From Thermoplasmata archaeon (GTDB lineage: Archaea; Thermoplasmatota; Thermoplasmata; Thermoplasmatales; Thermoplasmataceae): DNA of 36,985 nt. Shown piece after piece: positions 9,551 to 18,524 of this stretch. Positions within the stretch are counted from its first letter, which is position 1, and every line of letters begins with the position of its first letter. The notes under the pieces are model-generated. The model saw only the letters and a program-made list of their open reading frames with translations, did not search any database and was not told where the DNA came from. The DNA lies in assembly GCA_021802205.1 (NCBI GenBank), contig JAKAAT010000001.1, forward strand, positions 1 to 36,985, written 5' to 3'. The translations under genes were made by a program, and so were the position numbers.

Positions 9551-11055
9551 TATTTTTTGGCCCTAAGACTTGCTTTATCGATTTTTCCCACACTTGTCAT
9601 GGGTATCTCTTCAATGAAGATGAAATTAACTGGAATCCACCATTTCTTGATGTGCCCGGATTGCACCCTTGAACTCATATGCTCCTTTAATTTCTCAGTA
9701 TTTATATTTTCCGAGGCTTTAATCCAGGCAACCGGTCTCTCTCCCCATTTTTCATCTGGAATAGCAGTTACAGCACATATATCTACTCCTGGAAATTCCG
9801 ATATTATGGATTCAAGAATAGATGTAGGTATCCATTCACCGCCGCTCTTTACAACATCTTTAATCCTGTCCAGTATTTTTATGCCTCCTGTTTCTGTTAT
9901 AAGCCCCACATCACCTGTCTTAAACCATCCGTCCTCATATTCCCCTTCGTCCTTTCGATTAAGGTATTTACCGGGAAGCCATGGTGCATTAATCCACAGT
10001 TCCCCAATAACATTATTTCCCAGTATTTTGCCTGATTCATCCCTTACAGATGCACTGACCATGGGAACCGGATGTGTCACAGAACGCAATGATTCTATAT
10101 CGCTTTCCTTTCCAATTGATATGGATGTTGCAAGCATATCGGTTCCACCGTATATAGTTGAGAATTTTATATTCTTATCCTTGAGTTTTCTGGCTATGCC
10201 ACTGCTTATTGGAGATCCCCCTATCAACATTTTAATCCCGTTCAGATGATTATCAGTATCGTGTGAAATCAAATCATAAACCATTGTTGGTACGGCATTT
10301 AACCATTTAACATTGTGTTTTTTTATACTAGAGAGAATATTTTCCGGGTTATATTTCCCGGTTATTACGTAATTTGCACCAAGATATGCGGCATGGAAAG
10401 CAGAACCCCATGACCATATATGATAAAAGGGAATCAGTGAGAGAATGGTATCACTGTAATTCAGGGAGGCTGGAGACTGAAACATACCCAGTTGATAAAG
10501 TATGCTGAGTGCACCGTTAGCTGCCTTTTCATTGGTATACAGTACCTCCTTAGGCTTTCCCGTGGTTCCAGAGGTAAAGAGTATGGAATAATTGTCTGTT
10601 CCAGAAGTGATTTCCTCACGGTGCATATCGCTCACCAGTAATTCATTAAATTTAGTGTACTTATTATTGCTTCCAAGGGATATCACATGATCTTCCTGGA
10701 ATTCTTTCCCGATTCCTGCATTGAGAAAATCATCGGATGCAAACATATATTCCGCACCTGATTCCCTTACAGTTTCCATAGCCATATTCCATGGAAGTTT
10801 GATATTGACCGGATATACTATTGACCCGGTCATACTGGCTGCAAAGAGAAGTTCCATGAATTCCATGGAATTATAATCTGCAACAGCAAACACAGTTCCC
10901 TTTGAAATTCCCATTTTATTCATGGATGTGGATATTTTAGAAACATTCTCATATAGTTCCCGGTATGTTAGTGTTTTTTCAGCTATTACTTTATTTCCAG
11001 GGAATAGAACAGATGCCCGTCTCAAAATCTTTATTACATTAAATCCTTCACCCAT
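9547..11055 (-). CDS. AMP-dependent acyl-CoA synthetase/ligase
   Basis: ILFTSGTTGKPKEVLYTNE, YGGTDMLATS, FKTGDVGLI, MTSVGKIDKASL. Confidence 0.92.
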   Translation of the reverse strand: MGEGFNVIKILRRASVLFPGNKVIAEKTLTYRELYENVSKISTSMNKMGISKGTVFAVADYNSMEFMELLFAASMTGSIVYPVNIKLPWNMAMETVRESGAEYMFASDDFLNAGIGKEFQEDHVISLGSNNKYTKFNELLVSDMHREEITSGTDNYSILFTSGTTGKPKEVLYTNEKAANGALSILYQLGMFQSPASLNYSDTILSLIPFYHIWSWGSAFHAAYLGANYVITGKYNPENILSSIKKHNVKWLNAVPTMVYDLISHDTDNHLNGIKMLIGGSPISSGIARKLKDKNIKFSTIYGGTDMLATSISIGKESDIESLRSVTHPVPMVSASVRDESGKILGNNVIGELWINAPWLPGKYLNRKDEGEYEDGWFKTGDVGLITETGGIKILDRIKDVVKSGGEWIPTSILESIISEFPGVDICAVTAIPDEKWGERPVAWIKASENINTEKLKEHMSSRVQSGHIKKWWIPVNFIFIEEIPMTSVGKIDKASLRAKKY

Positions 11056-11063
11056 TTTACCAC

Positions 11064-12710
11064 CTAATTTTTCAGGCTCCTTTCCTGCCTTTCAACATGA
11101 ATCAGTGATTCAGCCGTTTCAAGGGCATCCTTATCGTAATCCTCCTTTTTAACATATTTCTGAAAGTATAGTTTACCCGCTTCTATAAAATCCTTGTTTC
11201 CTGTTTCGTTTCCTATATGGAGAAGCAGAATAGCTGCTATTGAATGCCCCATTATACCCATTAAATATTTTGCATGGAACTGGGCATGGCTATTATCCAT
11301 TGACAGAATTTTGTCTATACTATCACTGAGAAGCATGTAGCAGGAATCTGCTATCTCCCTTCCATCACTTATCTTTGAAATTATATCCTGGAAGTCAAGC
11401 AGCATTTTGATGTGTGCTTTTTTCTTCATGATGGCTTCTAACATGTCCAGAGCCTGTATATTGCTTGCACCTTCCCATATTGGGGTTATCAGTGCCTCCC
11501 TGTGCCAGCGTTCTATGGGAAACTCGGACAAAAAGCCAATTCCGCCATGAAGTTCTGTAGCCATCTGGGTAATTATGGATGAAGATTCAGCTGTAATATT
11601 TTTCACTATATGGGTCATCAATCTGGTATAATTGTAATCATCATCGTATGGTGGTTTTGTTTTTATTGATTTATTGAAAAGGTCTATGGTTTTAAACGTC
11701 AGTGCAACAGAACCCTCTAGAAGTATTTCCATATCCAGCAAGTCCCTTTTTATTCCGGGGTGTTCTAGAAGTAATGATCCAAAAGTTTTCCTTTTCATTG
11801 AATAGTAATAGGCTTCCAGGTATGCCTTTCTTGCTATTCCACATGCAGCTGCAGCGTTATCCAGCCGTGAGACCATGAGGTCCTCGGTGATATAATAAAT
11901 TGCCTTTCCTGCATCACCAAGCATCTGTGCCTCTGAATTTTCCAGTTCTACCTCTCCTGATGGCACACTTTTTGTTGCACTCTTCTCCTTGAGCCTCCTA
12001 ACCCTGTAGTTTAAATTGCCCTCACTATTTTTCCGGGGAAGAACAAAAAGTGATAAGCCTTTGGCACCAAGGTTATTGCCATGAAAGGCCGATGTTAGCG
12101 ATACATCTGCCAGGCCTGCATTGCTGGCAAAATATTTATCGCCCTTAAGATACCATAAATTATTTCCGGGTTCTGCCACTGTTTGATTGGCACCCAGATC
12201 ACTTCCACCCTGTATTTCAGTAAACCATGTTGCACCAAGTAATAAATTATTGGAGTTCCCAATTAATCCGGAAACATAGTCCCTGAAGCTATCAGGGGCA
12301 TATTTATGCAATGCATATGCTGTCTGATGTGTAAGTGTTATTATGCAGTATATGCCTGGGTCTGCAACAAGATAGCCCATGGCATAATGTTCCATGATAG
12401 ATTTTCCCTGGAAATACGGTCTATTTATTCCGAATTCTTTAATGAGCCTCTCAAGTGCATGCTTTTCTACCGGATTTATCAGAACACTATCTATCCTTTT
12501 GCCGTCAATTCCCCACATCTTCAGTACAGGAGGGGATATTTTGTCTATATAATCAGTGATTTCATAGAGCTGTTTTCCCGCATAGGCACCAAGAGAAGAA
12601 AGATTCAGGCTTTCTCCTGCGTAAAATTCCGCTATCTCCCTGAAAGGAAAGTCTATATCATAATGGTTCTTTCCATAAATGTTCGATATATATGAATATG
12701 AATCATCCAT
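11064..12710 (-). CDS. Acyl-CoA dehydrogenase family protein, AidB-like
   Basis: WFTEIQGGSDLGANQT, RKTFGSLLLEHPGIKRDL, GGIGFLSEFPIERWHREALITPIWEGASNIQALD. Start chosen at internal Met (MDDSYSYI); the track's 12788 start adds an unlikely hydrophobic extension. Confidence 0.88.
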   Translation of the reverse strand: MDDSYSYISNIYGKNHYDIDFPFREIAEFYAGESLNLSSLGAYAGKQLYEITDYIDKISPPVLKMWGIDGKRIDSVLINPVEKHALERLIKEFGINRPYFQGKSIMEHYAMGYLVADPGIYCIITLTHQTAYALHKYAPDSFRDYVSGLIGNSNNLLLGATWFTEIQGGSDLGANQTVAEPGNNLWYLKGDKYFASNAGLADVSLTSAFHGNNLGAKGLSLFVLPRKNSEGNLNYRVRRLKEKSATKSVPSGEVELENSEAQMLGDAGKAIYYITEDLMVSRLDNAAAACGIARKAYLEAYYYSMKRKTFGSLLLEHPGIKRDLLDMEILLEGSVALTFKTIDLFNKSIKTKPPYDDDYNYTRLMTHIVKNITAESSSIITQMATELHGGIGFLSEFPIERWHREALITPIWEGASNIQALDMLEAIMKKKAHIKMLLDFQDIISKISDGREIADSCYMLLSDSIDKILSMDNSHAQFHAKYLMGIMGHSIAAILLLHIGNETGNKDFIEAGKLYFQKYVKKEDYDKDALETAESLIHVERQERSLKN

Positions 12711-12792
12711 AATAATTAAAGGGTTTTGAGTATATAAAAATATGGAACATACTAAAAATGTAAGTTTATTTTTATGGAAACCGTACAATATT

Positions 12793-13452
12793 TCATGAAA
12801 TTTTGGCGTTTAAATTGCCTATGATGTCGTATCCGTGAGATGAAAGAAGGTTATCCAGATGCAATCCGCTGAAACTATCTATTATTACATTACGGGAACG
12901 GGAGACTAAATTAACATCCGGAGAGTCGGTAAAACCCTCATTTATAGTAAGTAATTCTCCGGAATAAGAACCCATTGCAATATCTCCAGTTATTACAGAC
13001 CTGTTTTCATCAATGAGAATCATTTCATCAAGATATGGTATCTTATCACCGTCATTCCTCCATACTGTAACTCTCTTAGTCTTCAACCATAAAAGAGACC
13101 CTTCTTCATAAATTTTGTAGTTATTTATACCTTTGTCTTCATACATCTTTTTCGGGGAAACGGAAAATGAGTCAGCCTGCAAAGGGGCATATATAGGTAT
13201 TTGAAGTTTGTATGATATATATCTTGAACCTCTTGTATGGTTAGCAGTTGTAAGTACTATTGCTTCAGGCTTCCCGATTAAGGGCAATGCCTTTTCAAGT
13301 CCATGCACATAGGGCGGATCCACAAGAATAATTTCTCCATCCTTTGAAAGTAAGTGTCCTACCATTTCCCAGTCATATTCAGGATCCTGTGTACGCCAGG
13401 CGTATGTACTGTTCAGAACAGGTAGAAACATAAAAAGGCCATCTATTATCAA
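12793..13452 (-). CDS. Divergent MBL-fold protein lacking a canonical HxHxDH motif
   Basis: MBL-like layout (GEIILVDPPYVHGLEKAL, LTTANHTRGSRY, VITGDIAMGS, LLSSHGYD); metal motif degenerate. Confidence 0.65.
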   Translation of the reverse strand: MIIDGLFMFLPVLNSTYAWRTQDPEYDWEMVGHLLSKDGEIILVDPPYVHGLEKALPLIGKPEAIVLTTANHTRGSRYISYKLQIPIYAPLQADSFSVSPKKMYEDKGINNYKIYEEGSLLWLKTKRVTVWRNDGDKIPYLDEMILIDENRSVITGDIAMGSYSGELLTINEGFTDSPDVNLVSRSRNVIIDSFSGLHLDNLLSSHGYDIIGNLNAKIS

Positions 13453-13610
13453 TATTTATATCTTTGCGGGAACACTAGTAAGATCATAAGAATATGCTTC
13501 TACTACCATCTAGGGGAAATTTACATTTTTATTGTTAGAATTTTAGTTCTTTAAACATGAGATACTTTATTTCTTATATAATAATAAAGCATACAGTTTT
13601 ACCGGTAATT

Positions 13611-14393
13611 ATGCTGAGAATAATGAAATATCCTGGATCAAAAACGAGTGTAGTGGAAGATATCCAGAGAATATACGATCAGTCCGGATGCAATGTATTC
13701 GTTGATGTTTTTGGAGGATCTGGATCCGTTGCATTAAATATCCATTCCAGGAACATAGTTTACAATGATCTGAACAGAGACCTTTACATATTATTCACTG
13801 CCCTGAAAACTCACTTTCCCTCCTTCTATAGGGCTGCTAACGCACTTGCTATGGATAGACAATTATTTTTTGATTACTATGATGGCAGAATTGTAATGGA
13901 TAATGAAGCACCAGAAGTTGAAAAAGCATTTTCAATTTTCTTCAATTTCAATGCTGGTTTCGGAGGTATGGGGGAAACATATGGTAAAAAGGATAAATCA
14001 CTATACGGAACCTACCGCAAAAATGTATCTAACCTGATTAAAGCATCTCATTTAATAGGAAAAATGAAACTCGAAAATATGGACTTCAGGGTATTAATAG
14101 AAAAGTATGATTCCACTGACACATTCTTTTACATTGACCCTCCTTATCCCGGGAAAAACTGGTACGTGCATAATTTCACAGCAGATGATTTCATGGAACT
14201 GGGTAGAGAGGTAATGGTAATAAAGGGCAAATATGCCATGAATTTCAATGCACCAGATGCATTGCCGGTTAGAGTATTCGGAAAGCCTTCTTTTGTTAGG
14301 GAAGAGGAGAACCATAACGGAAAACCGGGTAAAACTGAATCCAGAAAAATAGCCTTTTATACAAATGTAATGAAACCCTCCGGAAAATGGTAA
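13611..14393 (+). CDS. DNA adenine methylase, D12 class (Dam-like)
   Basis: KYPGSKTSVVEDI, VDVFGGSGSVALN (motif I), FFYIDPPYPGKNW (DPPY). Track start 13557; Met codons at 13611 or 13623 fit the family better. Confidence 0.88.
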   Translation: MLRIMKYPGSKTSVVEDIQRIYDQSGCNVFVDVFGGSGSVALNIHSRNIVYNDLNRDLYILFTALKTHFPSFYRAANALAMDRQLFFDYYDGRIVMDNEAPEVEKAFSIFFNFNAGFGGMGETYGKKDKSLYGTYRKNVSNLIKASHLIGKMKLENMDFRVLIEKYDSTDTFFYIDPPYPGKNWYVHNFTADDFMELGREVMVIKGKYAMNFNAPDALPVRVFGKPSFVREEENHNGKPGKTESRKIAFYTNVMKPSGKW

Positions 14394-14449
14394 GTACAGT
14401 CAAGAAAAGTATCAGTATAAATTTATTAAATAATCACACATAGTGATAT

Positions 14450-15235
14450 ATGGAATTCAGAACTGGATGCTCTGGCTGGAGTTATGACTTCTGGAAAGGA
14501 AAAGTATATGGTCTCTCTGATACACAAAATAATTTTTTGAAAATTTACTCAAAATTATTCGACACGGTGGAAATTGATTCTACCTTCTACGCTGCCCAGG
14601 GTGCAGATACCGTAAATAAATGGTATGATTCAGTTCCTGATAATTTTATCTTTTCTCCGAAAATGCCGAAAAAAATAACACATGAAGACCGTTTACAAGA
14701 GTGCGAAAATGACCTTGATTTTTTCCTTAAAAATATATTATTACTCAGGGAAAAACTGGGAATCATACTTATTCAATTACCGCCTGATTTTGTTTATAAC
14801 ATTGAAATCATGGAAGGTTTTATTGAAATGCTTCCTCAGGGCATTGAATTTGCGATTGAATTCCGACATACCTCCTGGTTCAGAAATGAAACGTATTCAC
14901 TATTGAAAAAATACGGGATAACAATGGCATGGCCCGTTCTTGATTATATAAGACCACCGTTGATAAAAACCACGGAAAACCTATACATTCGTTTTCTGGG
15001 AAATAAGGAACTAAATAAGAATCAACTGGGTGAAATTAGAATCAACAGACATGAAGAGATCAGAAACTGGGTAGGCAATATTATAAAAACCAGTTCTGGA
15101 ATAAAAACTGCTTTTATTTACGCTAACAACCATTATGAAGGTTTCTCACCAGCAACTATGAAGTATATAAGGAGTGAACTTGGATTACCCGATAATGCGA
15201 AAATGCTTGCCGACAGGCAGAAAAAACTGTTCTGA
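14450..15235 (+). CDS. DUF72 (YecE-like) family protein
   Basis: N-terminal RTGCSGWSYDFWKGKVYG; KWYDSVPDNFIFSPKMPKKITH; IEFRHTSWF; TAFIYANNHYEGFSPATM. Confidence 0.88.
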   Translation: MEFRTGCSGWSYDFWKGKVYGLSDTQNNFLKIYSKLFDTVEIDSTFYAAQGADTVNKWYDSVPDNFIFSPKMPKKITHEDRLQECENDLDFFLKNILLLREKLGIILIQLPPDFVYNIEIMEGFIEMLPQGIEFAIEFRHTSWFRNETYSLLKKYGITMAWPVLDYIRPPLIKTTENLYIRFLGNKELNKNQLGEIRINRHEEIRNWVGNIIKTSSGIKTAFIYANNHYEGFSPATMKYIRSELGLPDNAKMLADRQKKLF

Positions 15236-15289
15236 ATTTATTATTTAAAAAATATATTATTAATGCCTCAATATAATTAATATTTTATA

Positions 15290-15568
15290 GTGTTTTTTCC
15301 ATTACCAAAAATGTTAATTGAATATGCGGTAGCGTCGATAAATGCAATGCTGGGCAGGATAGATGATATAGCCATATCAGTATCTGCCATATTGATTACA
15401 ATTTTATGGATTCCGGTTGCCCTGAGTTTTTTCAGTACTGATGAAAATAAAAAATATATGGCCAGGGAAAAATTAAAAAACGCAACCATCGGAACAGTGA
15501 TATATATTCTTGCAGTCAGTGGCGTTTTATTCACAGTGTTTAACTATGTTGTAACAGGGAAACTATGA
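15290..15568 (+). CDS. VirB2/T4SS-pilin-like (CedA1-like) small membrane protein
   Basis: 92 aa, GTG start; two hydrophobic helices separated by a polar basic linker (TDENKKYMAREKLKNATIGTVIYIL), the layout of TrbC/VirB2-type pilins. Confidence 0.6.
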   Translation: MFFPLPKMLIEYAVASINAMLGRIDDIAISVSAILITILWIPVALSFFSTDENKKYMAREKLKNATIGTVIYILAVSGVLFTVFNYVVTGKL

Positions 15569-16491
15569 ATTATGGGTCTATTTTTGGAGAAATTATAAAG
15601 GTATTTACTAAAATTGCAAGGTCATCGGTAATATTGCTCTGGCATCTAACTGTAAACTATGGTCTGAATCCCAAATATTCTTACACAGAATTTATAAATG
15701 CTAACCCTGCGTTTCTATCATTCTACAATTACCTGTTCAACAGCATTTATTCGGATATTATTGTCACAGTCATTTTATTATCTGCTGTTACTACACTGGC
15801 TTATAACTCTTTCATCAAACCTTATCCGGCTACAAGACTTGTAATAAAAATAATGATTTCATCTGTCCTATTTTTTGAATCCTATAAGATATCCATCCTA
15901 TTTTTAAAAATATCCCTTGTGTTTTATAATAGCATTTACACTTTGAAACCTGACTGGTATACTATTGGTATATCCGGGCTTTCCCCGGATAATCAGATCA
16001 TAGCAGTACTGCTCAATGGCTCATATATGCTTGCCATAATTCTTCTATTCGGTGTCATGATAATAAGGCAGGCACTCATATTTTTCTTTATCCTTTTCAT
16101 TCCTGTAGCTTCAATACTTTTTATATTTCCTGGAAGTGAAAAACACGTGTTTAAATTTTACAGAATATTTTTTGAAATTTCTTTCTTTCCATTCTTTTCC
16201 ATAATTATACTATATTTACTGGGCATGTTTAACAATCCATTCCTTGATATAGGCTTAATATATGTGGCAGCAACTGCACCACTGTTTTTTGTTACAGAAA
16301 TATACAGATATTTCCAGGGCAGTTTTAATTTTCTTGAATCTGACGCAATAATGTCTGATATATCATCAAACATGGGAGGATTTAGCCCTGAAAACATATT
16401 GAGCGGGGATTCGGATAGTATTATGTCTTTACCAAATTTAGCAGAGGAACTGATACCTGAAATAGTGAACAGTAAGGGTGAGATAAATTAA
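15565..16491 (+). CDS. Polytopic membrane protein, VirB6/TrbL/CedA-like
   Basis: 308 aa with at least five hydrophobic segments; overlaps pilin-like ORF by 4 nt and precedes a VirB4-like ATPase; FFFILFIPVASILFIFPGSEKHVFKFYRIFFEISFFPFFSIIILYLL. Confidence 0.62.
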   Translation: MNYGSIFGEIIKVFTKIARSSVILLWHLTVNYGLNPKYSYTEFINANPAFLSFYNYLFNSIYSDIIVTVILLSAVTTLAYNSFIKPYPATRLVIKIMISSVLFFESYKISILFLKISLVFYNSIYTLKPDWYTIGISGLSPDNQIIAVLLNGSYMLAIILLFGVMIIRQALIFFFILFIPVASILFIFPGSEKHVFKFYRIFFEISFFPFFSIIILYLLGMFNNPFLDIGLIYVAATAPLFFVTEIYRYFQGSFNFLESDAIMSDISSNMGGFSPENILSGDSDSIMSLPNLAEELIPEIVNSKGEIN

Positions 16492-18517
16492 GATTCCTGT
16501 CAATGTATATAATTTCAAATCCTATATTTACAATATATCGCTGGATAAATTTATAATAATTATAGCAGGTATATCTATTGTAGCGATTACATCAACTGAG
16601 TACTTGCCTGCTGCAATAATAACAGGAATTGTATATTTCATTATTATGGCAATGCTGAAGTTCGAACCAGGAAATATATATTCGTTGAGGAAACTATACT
16701 TTAAAAGTTCAGAATCTGATTTAAAATTTGTCAGAAATGGTGAATTATACGGTATTTCTGGCAAATTTATTTTCACTGTACTAGAGATAGAAAATAAAGA
16801 ATTGTACACTGACAGTGCAAAGGGAATACAGATGATGACAATAGCCCGGATGCTTGATAAAATTACATGCAATGTAACTGTACAAACAAAGGCAGAAAAA
16901 ATCGGAGATGCCTTCTACTATAGAACATTTATACTTCTGAAATCAAACAGGAGCAGTTTTAACCATGCAGTTGATATTATAAGGGAGAATATTCCATCTT
17001 TTACATCCGGAAGTTCATCGAAAGCGTGGTTAGTGGATGATGAAAATTTGATTTCATCTCTGTTTTATAACAGGGTAAGTACAAATTCAAATTACTTTAA
17101 AAAAGATGAATTATATGGAACATATTTTGATGTTTTGGACACAGAGTATTCTTCAGATTTTCTTTACCAGTCCATCATCGAAAGGCTCGGGTTCGTGATC
17201 GAGTTAAATATGGAACTGGAGCCCATCAGAGAAAAAGATATTTTTCTTAGGAGGTTGATGGCCTCCAGAAAGGCAGAATTATCATACACAAAGTCCGGGC
17301 ACTTTGCCTCTCTTCTAAAGAAGCAGATCTCCTCGCTAGAATATCTGGGAAAGCAGGATAAACTTTGTAATGTATTTATGCGTTTCTCGGTTTTATCAGA
17401 ACACCCGGCACATCTAAGGGAATACAGTGATAGGTTCAGAAAAACCATGGAATCCACAGGTTTTAAAATGAGGGGATTCCATTTTTTCAATAGGGCATCC
17501 TTTAATCCTTTGGAAACCGCAACTCAGAGTAAAAAATATATGATGGATCCGGAGGCTATTTCCTCCATTTTTCCATGTGGTTTCACTACCATGCCACGTA
17601 ATTCTGGGGAACCTCTGGGTATTAATTTAATAACCGGTAAAAAAGCCTACTTAAATCTGTTCCATGGATCATCCTATAATGTTGCTATAACAGGCGAAAC
17701 AGGGTCCGGAAAATCATACTTTACAGATATGTTACTCGATAAGTTCAGGGATTCCTCATCGGTATTTATTATAGATCCACTGAAGGAATATAGCGGTAAC
17801 CAGATTATAGAACTGGGATCTGGAGAATATCCAGATTTTACAATTGGTGCTGGATTAATCAGGAATATTATTCCTGAGATAATGGGAAATATCAGTGAAA
17901 TACCTCCGGGCAAAATCAGACAAATGATGGAGACCCTTGAGAAAAGCCATAATAATATTATTTTCAGTGAACTTATTTCAGAAATTATGAAATATGACAA
18001 GGGTGGATCAGTTAATGAAAATTTTTTGACCAGAAAATTGTTCAAGATACCTGTTAAAGTTTATGGAAGCAGATGTGTGTTTCGCTTTGATTATGGCGAC
18101 ACCCGTTTCAGGGAACTTTTTTTCAGACTTGCCCTCAGTTTAACCATTTCTCTGGCTGAGAACAGGGATGGCAATAAAATAGTGGTTATAGATGAAAGCC
18201 ATCTTTTTATTAAGGAAACGAAAAATGCTGAAATGATCGATATGCTTGCAAGAAACGGTAGGCATAATAAAATATCACTGATCACCGTTACCCAGAACGT
18301 CAATGACTATTATTTTAACAGTTATGCTGAATCCATTCTGAGAAATTCTATATATTATTTTATATTCAGGCAGCATGAAAAAATTAAGGATAAACTATTC
18401 CTGGGTTACACCATTGACCCGGTATCCCTTGCAGGAGGAAGCAATTTCAATTATTCAGAATGTTTTTATTCAACAGGCACGCTTATAAGAAAATTGAAAA
18501 TATCTGAAAATAAATAA
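16487..18517 (+). CDS. PrgI/VirB3-VirB4-type T4SS ATPase (CedB/HerA-VirB4 superfamily)
   Basis: Walker A AITGETGSGKSYFTDML, Walker B KIVVIDESHLFIK, GRHNKISLITVTQNVND. In-frame extension upstream of track start 16604 (TTG) reads IKIPVNVYNFKSYIYNISLDKFIIIIAGISIVAITSTEY-LPAAIITGIVYFIIMAML, a PrgI-like 2-TM domain; in-frame stop at 16484-16486, so the start is ATT 16487 or a nearby codon. Confidence 0.8.
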   Translation: MKIPVNVYNFKSYIYNISLDKFIIIIAGISIVAITSTEYLPAAIITGIVYFIIMAMLKFEPGNIYSLRKLYFKSSESDLKFVRNGELYGISGKFIFTVLEIENKELYTDSAKGIQMMTIARMLDKITCNVTVQTKAEKIGDAFYYRTFILLKSNRSSFNHAVDIIRENIPSFTSGSSSKAWLVDDENLISSLFYNRVSTNSNYFKKDELYGTYFDVLDTEYSSDFLYQSIIERLGFVIELNMELEPIREKDIFLRRLMASRKAELSYTKSGHFASLLKKQISSLEYLGKQDKLCNVFMRFSVLSEHPAHLREYSDRFRKTMESTGFKMRGFHFFNRASFNPLETATQSKKYMMDPEAISSIFPCGFTTMPRNSGEPLGINLITGKKAYLNLFHGSSYNVAITGETGSGKSYFTDMLLDKFRDSSSVFIIDPLKEYSGNQIIELGSGEYPDFTIGAGLIRNIIPEIMGNISEIPPGKIRQMMETLEKSHNNIIFSELISEIMKYDKGGSVNENFLTRKLFKIPVKVYGSRCVFRFDYGDTRFRELFFRLALSLTISLAENRDGNKIVVIDESHLFIKETKNAEMIDMLARNGRHNKISLITVTQNVNDYYFNSYAESILRNSIYYFIFRQHEKIKDKLFLGYTIDPVSLAGGSNFNYSECFYSTGTLIRKLKISENK

Positions 18518-18524
18518 ATATAAA

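Noticed and set aside
9557-10249. 230-aa plus-strand ORF
   Set aside because: Antisense shadow of the ANL ligase on the minus strand (9547-11055); no domain-like pattern and Ser/Pro/Leu-rich shadow composition.
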